From: Arthrobacter sp. efr-133-R2A-120
GTDB lineage: Bacteria > Actinomycetota > Actinomycetes > Actinomycetales > Micrococcaceae
Length of the DNA stretch: 64,000 nucleotides
NCBI RefSeq assembly: GCF_030209835.1
Contig: NZ_JARVRF010000024.1
Span: 62,001 to 126,000, forward strand
Direction of reading: 5' to 3'
Shown here: piece after piece, positions 45,501 through 53,000 of the stretch
Position numbering within the stretch: position 1 is the stretch's first letter
Layout of the letters: every line of letters begins with the position of its first letter
Notes under the pieces: generated by a model
What the model saw: the letters and a program-made list of their open reading frames with translations, nothing else
Databases searched by the model: none
Told to the model about the DNA's origin: nothing
Position numbers and translations under genes: made by a program

Positions 45501-45675
45501 CGGCCAAGCCGCATTCTCGGAGCCCACATCTCTGCCTGCCGACGTAGTAAATCCGGAGGACATAGCCACGCTCTTCTCGTGGGCCCTTCCCCACGCCGCT
45601 GCACCAAAGGGAAAGGCAGGCTTCAGCGTGCGAGCTCCCGACCGCCCTGACGCACTTACGATCGAGGTTTCATAG
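42583..45675 (+). CDS. Z1 domain-containing SF2-like helicase/ATPase
   Basis: A 1030-residue protein. Walker A is VVGHVQSGKTANFTGTV near residue 197; motif II is LIIDDEADQAGIN (D377-D381); motif III is YVGYTATPFANVFIDASD; and the late motifs include VNGDKDSEYTQAGADF, KLSRGYTIEGLTVTW and LMQMGRWFGYRPGYRD. This is the layout of the Z1 family, a helicase-associated family linked to restriction systems. I chose the ATG at 42583, which overlaps the TGA of the nuclease gene; the preceding TTG is less likely. It ends the operon. The ISL3-family element lies 164 bp downstream and may have removed or separated a further gene. Confidence 0.92.
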   Translation: MPITETRSDAITSAIAMIAEKGPKLLLNRVNFSLEEDGVETITPSELTDLLTREGDPNDPAQVEFRLALSRWDQTTDAQWLSEAPKPATHPKGPERRAYVLGKLGFSEHVFAAINSFYPIIKAGTIVANVTDDGRWPWYSSERRTRSHYWDVYQGILKRRGFDSDAIVALDESTTEIVSRFADPTWDETYQTKGLVVGHVQSGKTANFTGTVAKAIDAGYRLIIVLTGTLELLRSQTQRRLDKELVGFENIVGGIDLSDEALARENIDYIANQDADWLAGDRFVKFGYDPESVPGVPHIIRLTKSTDDYKSLRAGLSTLDYKSNIRNQQKIYHPDNLWDTPVRLVVIKKNATVLRKLIKDLKQIRGNTQDYPALIIDDEADQAGINTKKPPVKLTKEEQDEENKEARERTAINKLLSELLGILPRAQYVGYTATPFANVFIDASDVDDIYPKDFIFSLTPPDAYMGGRSFHDRHLLLAPDEPKTPATSNQAAYVRNIFSTPHTLELRQREMQRAMDSFVLSGAIKLWRQARGSKGDFKHHTMLFHESVKQSEHNALADEIHLLWKRADYLGFDGYDRMAELWANDFAVVMHELTQRTDSELPDPRTHQIPSSFDDVAVYLPEVVKRVEDGVRPIAVVNGDKDSEYTQAGADFQKGPVWKMLVGGAKLSRGYTIEGLTVTWYSRRALAADTLMQMGRWFGYRPGYRDLVRLYIGRNVPASARNPKPYDLYEAFESMIGDEEEFRDQLEQFAELDENGQPQVRPIDIPPLVSQSLPWLRPTARSRMYNAQIVQYAKGDRFKDFFYLPPRDPKQSKNRENLIAMAPVLNRLTDMETLHYTTATKNLSSYAAKTGLVPAQVVIDALSLFEWSKPGLADADIQFVKEAISKGSITNFKVVMAIPSRDPLIRMIDLDETGATQFPIIERNRRERGDFSGSSRWTRQPLEDEFTTKKEANDPSSRTTGAIILTLAADQWNGQAAFSEPTSLPADVVNPEDIATLFSWALPHAAAPKGKAGFSVRAPDRPDALTIEVS

Positions 45676-45839
45676 GCACCAGAGTAGACAACGCAAGGAG
45701 CGGACTCGGTGCTTTCCCGAGCCAGCTGCGGATCGTCGTAGGTGAGTTAGAGCGGCCCTTCGCAGATGAGCGTGGTTAGGGCTGTCTGGCCCGCAGTGGT
45801 CGGCTGGCTACAGCGCGCCATTGCGCGCAAGACCAAAGG
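45676..45839. other. Left flank of the ISL3 insertion, no clear gene
   Basis: This stretch after the Z1 stop codon contains an open segment from the ATG at 45769 up to the IS (MSVVRAVWPAVVGW, then LQRAIARKTKG). It is in frame with the right flank once the IS and one target duplication are removed, but the joined product has no resemblance I recognise. It ends in the target duplication ACCAAAGG (45832-45839). Confidence 0.35.
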
Positions 45840-46966
45840 GGCTCATCGCATTTGAGGGTGTAGCGGGGGTGGGCGCGTCGGTGGCCGGATAGAGGTCGAG
45901 GTCTTCCGATGATGGAAGTTCCTACACTGCGCATCCGGAAGACCTCGCCGTGTCCCACGCTACCTTCCTGCCTCCTGACCTGACTACGTTCTGCCGGCTC
46001 GATGAGCTTGGGCTCGAAGCCGCCGGGCAGCGTCTCGCCCCTGGCCGTGCGGTGCTGGAATGCCGGGCCGTTGATCCGGACGACTGGTGCCATTCGTGTG
46101 GTGGCCACGGCATCGCCCGCGGCACGGTCACACGGCCGCTCGCGCACGAACCGCTGGGGGTGGCGGCCGACGACGCTGCTGGTGAGGGTCCGCCGCTACA
46201 AGTGCACCGGGTGCGGCCGGGTGTGGCGGCAGGACATCTCCAAAGCCGCGCAGCCCCGGGCGAAGATCTCCCGCCGCGGGCTGCGGTGGGCGCTGGAGGG
46301 CATCGTGTGCCAGCACCTGACCGTCGCCCGCGTCGCAGAAGGCCTGGGCGTGTCCTGGCATACAGCGAACAGCGCGATCCTTGCCGAGGGCAAGCGGGTG
46401 TTGATCGAGGACCCGGCCCGGTTCAACGGGGTGGCCGTGCTCGGCGTCGACGAGCACGTCTGGCGGCACACCCGGCGCGGGGACAAGTACGTCACCGTGA
46501 TCATCGACCTCACCCCGGTCCGTGACAGGACCGGCCCGGCACGGTTGCTGGACATGATCGAGGGCCGCTCGAAACAGGTCTTCAAGTCCTGGCTCGCCGA
46601 GCGGCCCAAGGTCTGGCGGGACGGGATCGAGGTCGTTGCGATGGACGGGGTCACCGGGTTCAAGACTGCGGCCGCCGAGGAGCTCCCGGACGCGGTCGAG
46701 GTCATGGATCCTTTCCACGTCGTCCGGCTTGCCGGCGATGCCCTGGACAGGTGCCGCCAGCGCGTTCAGCAGCAGACCATTGGTCACCGCGGACGGTCCG
46801 GGGACCCGCTCTACGCAGCCCGCCGGACCCTGCATACCGGGCACGATCTGCTCACCGAGAAGCAGAAGGACAGGCTGAAGGCCCTGTTCGTTGCGGACAA
46901 CCATGCCGAGGTCGAAGCGACCTGGGGACTGCCCCGGATTTCGTTGACTCTCGGGGTTGAGTGTTG

Positions 46967-47830
46967 CTAGGCGGCTTTGAGGCCGGTATTGATTGTCTCA
47001 AACTCGACGGGCGTTAGCCGTCCGAGGCGCCGCTGGCGGCGTTTCCGGTGGTAGGTTTTCTCGATCCAGGTCACGATGGCCAAGCGAAGATCAGCCCGTG
47101 TGGACCAGCGGTGGCGATCCAGCACGTTCTTATGCAGGAGTGAAAAGAACGATTCCATGGCGGCATTGTCGGCACACGCGCCCACCCGCCCCATCGAGCC
47201 TTTCAGCCCGTTGCCCTTCAGCGCCCTGACGAAGGCGTTGGAACGGAATTGCGAACCACGGTCGCTATGGACCACGGTTCCTGCCGGCTCCCTGAGCGCT
47301 ATCGCATTGTGGAGTGCCGAGACGGCCAGAGACGCTTTCATCCGGGAATCGATGGAGTAGCCCACGATCCGGTTGGAATAGACGTCTTTGATGGCGCACA
47401 GGTAGATCTTGCCCTCATCGGTCCGGTGCTCGGTGATGTCCGTCAGCCACAGCTGATCGGGTGCGGTCGCGGTGAAATCCCGCCGGACGTGGTCATCATG
47501 CACGGGCGGGCCGGCTTTGCGGGTCAGGCCGCGCTTCTTGGCAAAGACCGACCAGATCCGCTGGCTGCTGCACAGCCGTGCCACCCGGTTCTCGCCGGCG
47601 CTGAATCCCTGGTCTTCGAGCTCGTCGGCGATGAACCGGTACCCGAACGCCGGATCGTCCCGGTGAACGTCCAGGGCCGCGTTGATCAGGTGCGCATCAG
47701 ACCAGTCGCGCTCCGTGACCGGCGCCCCCTTCCATGCGTAGAAGGCCTGTTTGGAGAAACCCAGCACCCGGCAGGCCACCGCGACGGGAATCCCGTCCGC
47801 GGCAAGGTCAAGGACCAGCGGAAACCTCAT
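46967..47830 (-). CDS. IS3-family transposase OrfB (DDE integrase domain)
   Basis: A 287-residue catalytic transposase subunit. The N-terminus carries an HTH_21-type region (LRDDPAFGYRFIADEL-like, here HRDDPAFGYRFIADELEDQG). The DDE rve domain has the first Asp in LWLTDITEHRT, the second in TVVHSDRGSQFRS and the Glu in CADNAAMESFFSLLH, with the closing YHRKRRQRRLGRLTPVEFE. The ATG overlaps the orfA stop (ATGA), so it may be translated by coupling or, as in most IS3 elements, as an OrfAB frameshift fusion. It is complete and potentially active. Confidence 0.95.
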   Translation of the reverse strand: MRFPLVLDLAADGIPVAVACRVLGFSKQAFYAWKGAPVTERDWSDAHLINAALDVHRDDPAFGYRFIADELEDQGFSAGENRVARLCSSQRIWSVFAKKRGLTRKAGPPVHDDHVRRDFTATAPDQLWLTDITEHRTDEGKIYLCAIKDVYSNRIVGYSIDSRMKASLAVSALHNAIALREPAGTVVHSDRGSQFRSNAFVRALKGNGLKGSMGRVGACADNAAMESFFSLLHKNVLDRHRWSTRADLRLAIVTWIEKTYHRKRRQRRLGRLTPVEFETINTGLKAA

Positions 47831-48111
47831 TTTGGGGGCAGCTCCCTCGCGAAGAAGGCCGCCGCCCGGCGCAGGATCTCGTTCTCCTGTTCCAGCAGCC
47901 GGATCCGCTTCCTGGCATCCCTGAGCTCTGCGGCTTCCTTCTCCGTCACGCCGGGACGGGCGCCGTCCTCAATGTCGGCCTTCTTGAGCCAGTTATGCAG
48001 GGTTGCTTCGGAAATCCCAAAGTCTTTGGCGATCTGCGAGATCGGGGCTTCATGCTTGCGCGCCACCGCGACCACGTCACGGCGGAACTCAGCGGGGAAA
48101 GGCTTGGGCAT
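47827..48111 (-). CDS. IS3-family transposase OrfA (helix-turn-helix)
   Basis: A 94-residue DNA-binding protein of the HTH_Tnp_1 family: FPAEFRRDVVAVARKHEAPI then SQIAKDFGISEATLHNWLKK is the helix-turn-helix, followed by a leucine-zipper-like helix AELRDARKRIRLLEQENEIL. It recognises the IS ends and forms the N-terminal half of the OrfAB transposase. The ATG at 48111 lies about 65 bp inside the right inverted repeat end. The stop overlaps the orfB start by 4 bp. Confidence 0.94.
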   Translation of the reverse strand: MPKPFPAEFRRDVVAVARKHEAPISQIAKDFGISEATLHNWLKKADIEDGARPGVTEKEAAELRDARKRIRLLEQENEILRRAAAFFARELPPK

Positions 48112-48529
48112 ATGAACATCCTTGCTGCAAGGACAGAATCCTCACAAGTCAGGAGTCAAGCAAACCCGGGGCAGTCCCCTGGGGCATCTACCAGCGCGTC
48201 ATCGCCGCCTACCGCGACCCTGACGGCACCCGGGGCAAACAGCTCATGCAAGCGCTGATCGGCGCGATCAGTGCCGGCGTTCCCGCTGCGCTGACCGAGG
48301 TCATTACGCTGGGCCGGACGCTGGAACGCCGCGCAGGGGACGTGCTCGCGTACTTCGACCGGCCCGGCACCAGCAATGGGCCCACGGAAGCACTCAATGG
48401 CCGGCTCGAACACCTCCGCGGCTCCGCCCTCGGCTTCCGCAACCTAGCCAACTATATCGCCCGGTCGCTCCTTGAGACCGGCGGATTCAGACCGCGATTA
48501 CACCCTCAAATGCGATGAGCCACCAAAGG

Positions 48530-48913
48530 TAGCCAAGGCGCTCCACACCATCGACGCCGCCCTGGAATATGTCGGGATCGGCCTCAATCCGAGCGAGGCA
48601 CGTGGGATCCTTACCTGGACTCGAACAGGCCTTGGTACGGGTCGCCGAGTCTCCAGAACGTAAGGCATCAATACGCCAGGGCTGCGGTGTGTCTGAACCG
48701 GAACGCCCTTAGGCGCGGATGCGAGCCCATCACGGCGACTTCTCCAGAGCTCTGCCTCTGGCCGCAATCCCGGTTTCATCACCCAGAAGACAGGGAATCT
48801 CGATATTCAATTTTGCTGTCGCGTCGCGCACAGATTGTGTCCCTGGAACAACTTCAACACTAAGCTAACTGTGTTGCGCGTCTGTCATCGAGGCTCCTCG
48901 ATACGATTGCACC
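48530..48913. other. Right flank of the ISL3 insertion and promoter region of the next operon
   Basis: After the target duplication one frame reads KVAKALHTIDAALEYVGIGL then NPSEARGILTW, which looks protein-like but stops at 48663 and has no start except inside the IS. I take it as a possible gene remnant. Near the end, CAACAC-N10-GTGTTG (48855-48876) and ATCGAGG-CT-CCTCGAT (48887-48902) are inverted repeats just before the phosphorylase-like gene and could bind a regulator. Confidence 0.4.
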
Positions 48914-50098
48914 ATGACTGCGTTCAAGGACCAACCGCCCCGGTGGTGTATCGACATCATCGACACGTTCCGTGGGCGCGACGCGCAGTCACCTCAGAGG
49001 ATCGCTGCGTTGACGCAACGGTTGGCGGAGTCCGGAGAGATTTTAGAGAAGGATCGGGCGGCGGCCGATGTCGCGTCGACAGGAGGTCCAGCAAGCCTGA
49101 CTACATTCGTCCCCCCGTTGATCCTTGCGTCGAACGGAATCCGGGTGCCGAAGATCGGGGTGCCTGGAAGGCCGGCGGGGGTGATTGACACACTCGGCAC
49201 GCTACCAGGCTATAAGACGGCTCTCTCCCGGGCCGAGCTCCAGGATGCGATTCGAGCATCTGGCTTTGGGAATACCCTTTCAACCGGAGTTTTCGCGCCG
49301 GAGGATAGTGTTCTGTTCAGAGCGCGCCAGCAACTCGGCATGCAGAGCGTGCCCGCCCTAGTCATAGCAAGCCTGCTATCAAAGAAGTTGGCCGCGGGGC
49401 TTACACGCGTAGTGTTCGACGTCCGCACGATGGTCGGCGGCAACTTCGGGCAGAACACCGCTGAGGCGCACGCCAACATCCAGCTCTTGAAAGAAACAGC
49501 GGCGCTGGTGGGCGTCACCGCTTACTGTGTGGTAACAGATGGGCAAGTGCCGTCTCAACCAATGGTGGGGCGCGCCGAGGCGCTTCGGGGCCTCCTTGCC
49601 CTTCTTGACTACAGTGCGTCACCTTGGCTGGAGCGGCACTTCGTGAGCTGTACTGCGCTAACCGACTTTGCGCAAGCCAGATCAACTGATGAGCAGCCCG
49701 ACCGAGAGAAGATGCGTGCCGTGCTAGACCTCCATCTTCAAGTCCAAGGAGCGAAGGGCCTCTCCGCGGCCGAGGAATATCTCGAGGAAGTCGAACGTAC
49801 GCACCAGACCGCGCTTCTCTACGCCCCGGCAGGGGGGCACCTGTCGTGGGACATGGCCCAGCTGCGGGCAGCGGTTGTTTCCAATCAAAGCGCTGAGATC
49901 CCTGCCAATGGCAGGTTCCCTGATACGTGCGGCGTGGAGCTTTTCTGCGGTACTGGGGCTCGCGTGGATGCAGGTGATCCAGTCGCCCGGGTGCGTGGTA
50001 AGAACTCAGCAATTCTGCGGAAGGCACTCGAGGCTGTTGGGCTATCCCTGACAGTGACCGCGCCGAATCATAAGGTTAACGATGGGGGTTCAATCTGA
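48914..50098 (+). CDS. Thymidine phosphorylase homologue with altered active site
   Basis: A 394-residue protein of the thymidine/pyrimidine-nucleoside phosphorylase family. The glycosyltransferase middle domain is clear: VASTGGPASLTTFVPPLILA, then IRVPKIGV, DTLGTLPGYKTALS, and VPALVIASLLSKKLAAGLTR followed by VVFDVRTMVGGNF. In E. coli DeoA, phosphate and base contacts include Lys84-His85 just before STGG, Arg171, Ser186 and Lys190. Here the Lys-His pair is Val53-Ala54, while the RAR segment, Ser153 and Lys157/158 remain. It may bind a nucleoside without normal phosphorolysis, which is inference. The stop overlaps the ATG of the kinase-NTPase gene (TGATG), so the two work together, perhaps as a sensor or effector pair. 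Confidence 0.8.
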   Translation: MTAFKDQPPRWCIDIIDTFRGRDAQSPQRIAALTQRLAESGEILEKDRAAADVASTGGPASLTTFVPPLILASNGIRVPKIGVPGRPAGVIDTLGTLPGYKTALSRAELQDAIRASGFGNTLSTGVFAPEDSVLFRARQQLGMQSVPALVIASLLSKKLAAGLTRVVFDVRTMVGGNFGQNTAEAHANIQLLKETAALVGVTAYCVVTDGQVPSQPMVGRAEALRGLLALLDYSASPWLERHFVSCTALTDFAQARSTDEQPDREKMRAVLDLHLQVQGAKGLSAAEEYLEEVERTHQTALLYAPAGGHLSWDMAQLRAAVVSNQSAEIPANGRFPDTCGVELFCGTGARVDAGDPVARVRGKNSAILRKALEAVGLSLTVTAPNHKVNDGGSI

Positions 50099-53000
50099 TG
50101 GAGTACATTTGCTTCTTTCACCCGCGAGTCAAGGGAACGGCTCCCGACCAGCTGTGCGGCGCGTGTAGTAGGCGTTTCGACTTTCCGAGCATGAATCCGC
50201 CCTCGGCAATTGCCGGGTTCGATGTTGAGCACGAACTCGGACGAGGCTTCTATGCAGTCGCCTACAGGGTGAGGCACCCGCGGACCGGCATTTCGTTCGT
50301 GATGAAGGTGACTCCCAAAGCGGTATATGAGCTTCCCGATCCGAATGACAAAACAGTCGGTGGTTACGGAAATCGGCGCGACTTCGAAAGCGAATGCCGT
50401 CTTCACGCTTCCCTTGAAGACATCCCCGAGATTGCGCGAATCGCCAACTGGGGTGAGGCTTGCGTCGATCTGGCAGGAACACCGCTTGATGTGTACTGGA
50501 CCCAGATGGAACTCGTGCGAGGCGAAACCATAGAGCACTATTTCGCTCAAGGTAGCGTTTTGATGCCACGTGCGATCGCACAAGTTGCCGAGGATCTCTT
50601 GACCTTGAGCGACAAGCTAAAATCACAGAGCATATTTCATAACGACCTGCATGGCGGCAACGCGGTCATCGTTAATCTCCCACCGGAAAAGCACCGACGA
50701 CGTGCCATCGATCCGGGGGTGGCGGTGAGGGTCTTCGATCTTGGCAGCGCGGCGAAAGACGATAAAGCGGACCTCAATTCGTCCCGGCTAGGTGATCTGG
50801 AGCAGATTTCCCTGCAGATTCACCGGCTGTTGGACCGTTTCGATCAGTCCGCTTCGTCGTCAGCAATCATCGCCAGTGATGTGAGGCTCTCTGCGCAATT
50901 GCGACGGGTGGCGCAGGCACATGCCCAAATCGACTGGGAATCGCGGCGCGTGACTGCAACAGACATGCTCGGGGAAGTGCGGCGTGCGTACGAGGTGGCG
51001 GTGCACCCGGAACAATACCGTCCGATCGAGTTCCAATCCATTCAAGATCACTACAATGCCCAGACACTCCCATCGGCGTTCGCAAGGACCTTGATCTATG
51101 ACCCTGACGGGCAATGGACAAGGGCAATGACTTCCGCCGGGCCTCAACTTGTCGTCGGCATGCGCGGCTGCGGGAAGACAATGCTACTTCGTTCACTCGA
51201 GTGGTCGGCACACGCCGTGGTATCCCCGGAGGAAGATCGAGCTCAAGCCGTTGCGCGGATCTCGGATCAGAGTTACTTGGGTCTTTTCGTGTCTTGCGCA
51301 CATCTACGCCGGGCTCCCCGGGAACGCGTTGGTGAAGGCGCCCTCCAGCGTCTCTATCTCGCTTATGCACGGGAAGCAATCAGAGCCGTGCAGACGTTCG
51401 ATGTTCATGGTCTTGGCGACCTACGGCCGGAAGCGATTGACCGGTTCTGCGAACTCATATCTGCCACCGTTCCAACGTTCGAGCACGGTGAGCAGGCTGC
51501 TGCCCTCCCCCGCATCGAGCTCGAGCTTAGCAAAGCGATACAGCGTGACGTGCCCTACGACGTCCGGCGCGCCTTCGTTCCGCTAGAGGCCTTCACGGAG
51601 CTCGCAAAGGGCATCCGGTCGCTCATCGACATCTGGGCAGGCAAGACCGTCCTTTTTCTTCTCGACGATGTAAGCAAACGGTTCGTGAGCGAAGACGACC
51701 TCACGGATCTGCTGACACAGTTCTGCCTCAAGAGCGAGACATTCGGATTCAAGATCAGCACAGAGACGCAATCTCAAGTGCTTCATTCACCGAGCGGAGA
51801 AAGGGCGCTCGAAGGCCGCGATTACCAGGTCTTCCATCTTGGCGAACACGTCCTGGAGGCTCTGAAGGGAACGGCCGGTGGGCGATTCCTTGAGCAGATC
51901 CTGGATCGCCGCCAGCAGATTGTGAGCGGCAGCGCCGCGGTCCCTGCACGGAAGCGTCTGGGGAACCGGAGCCTGCGGAGCATTGCGGAGTCAATCAAGA
52001 ACTCGGCCGGGCAGAGCGGGCATATGGACAGGTATCCGTACTACGGATTGAGCGCCCTCGCTGCCGTCTGCGTGGGCGACATCGGCGATGTCCTTCAGAT
52101 CTTTCACAAGATGACACTCGGCACCCAACCCGGCAGTGTAATCAGCCAGCGACGGCAGCATGAGGTGCTCGTGTCCGAAAGTCGGTTGCGCCTCCTGTCA
52201 CTGGTAAAGCTGGATGTAGATGACGCCTGGTATTTCAACCACAGCGCAGCGTTCGCAAACGCAAGCCACCGCGAACTCGAACAGAGAGAACGACTGCGCC
52301 AGTACTCCGACATCTTCGTCGAAGTCGATAGCAGCGACAATGCCGCATTTAGAAAGCTCATGAACCTCGTTGACAACGGTGTGTATGTCATCATCGGCTT
52401 TAGGCAAAGGTCAAAGGCGGTCGACGGAGCCCCGATCTACCAGTTCGCCCTTCGATTTCGAAAACTCTTCGGGCTGAACTTCCAAATACCATTGAGCAAT
52501 AGGGATCGATTTGAACTGACGGGCGCTTCTGTCGCGGGATGGCTTGAGGAACCCCGTTCAGAGGGTCTCACACCACTCCCGGAGTCGGGGAGTGACAAAG
52601 GTAAAAGCTGGCTGCGTGACCTCAGTGAAGACGACGAGAACGACGAAGAATCGATTGATCCCCCAGTGGGCGATGATCAGACACAACTGGCGTTGTTCGA
52701 TGAGGACCTCCTCATGCCCAACCCCCCTGCCGATCTGCCGCGGACAGCTCTCAAGGTCAGCATAGACGAGCTCCCCATTGGACCCGACACGCTTAGCTGG
52801 CAATCGGCCACCATAATCGCTGGCGTCGGATTCGAAGACCGCGCCGCCGGCTCTATAGGCGCGCTCAACATAGGTGGAGTCGCTCAGGTGAACCGATTCC
52901 TTCTAGTACGGTACGCAGATGAGGGAAATGCAGCTGACGTTGCTGCAGCCGTTGGGGCCCTTACAGACCAAATTGACTTCTTCGACGCCGATTCGCGTAT

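Larger units (their letters stand above)
46925..48178 (-). mobile_element. IS3-family insertion sequence nested in the ISL3 transposase gene
   Basis: A 1254-bp element. Its inverted repeats start GGGACTGCCCCGG; the left end continues ATTTCGTTGACTC and the right end (complement) GTTTGCTTGACTC. The duplicated target appears to be CTG (46922-46924 and 48179-48181), the 3 bp usual for IS3. Since the flanks and ends both contain G-runs, a 1-bp or 5-bp assignment is also arithmetically possible. It carries orfA and orfB on the minus strand and looks intact. Confidence 0.9.
45950..48518 (+). pseudogene. ISL3-family transposase, frameshifted and split by an IS3 element
   Basis: From the GTG at 45950 the frame reads VSHATFLPPDLTTFCRLDEL and a zinc-binding CRAVDPDDWCHSCGG. 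At a G-run (CTGGGGGTGG near 46160) the frame shifts to WRPTTLLVRVRRYKCTGCGR, then GVDEHVWR and MDGVTGFKTAAAEELPD with catalytic Asp residues, up to VEATWG at 46924. The gene resumes after the IS3 element as GIYQRVIAAYRDPDGTRGKQ and NGPTEALNGRLEHLRG (catalytic Glu), ending at 48518 inside the right inverted repeat. Joining at the CTG target duplication restores EATWGIYQ exactly. Two independent lesions make it inactive. Confidence 0.9.
45840..48521 (+). mobile_element. ISL3-family insertion sequence, interrupted by an IS3-family element
   Basis: The ends are perfect terminal inverted repeats of 23 bp: GGCTCATCGCATTTGAGGGT followed by GTA at 45840, and its exact complement at 48499-48521. An 8-bp target duplication ACCAAAGG flanks it (45832-45839 and 48522-48529), the length expected for ISL3. 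The transposase is split by a second IS (46925-48178) and also has a frameshift, so this copy cannot move by itself. Without the nested element it would be about 1.43 kb, the normal size. Confidence 0.93.

Noticed and set aside
35463..45675. Assignment to BREX or DISARM
   Set aside because: There is no PglX/PglZ/BrxC-like or DrmA/DrmB-like protein; the Z1, DUF4420 and MORC-type members define a different set.
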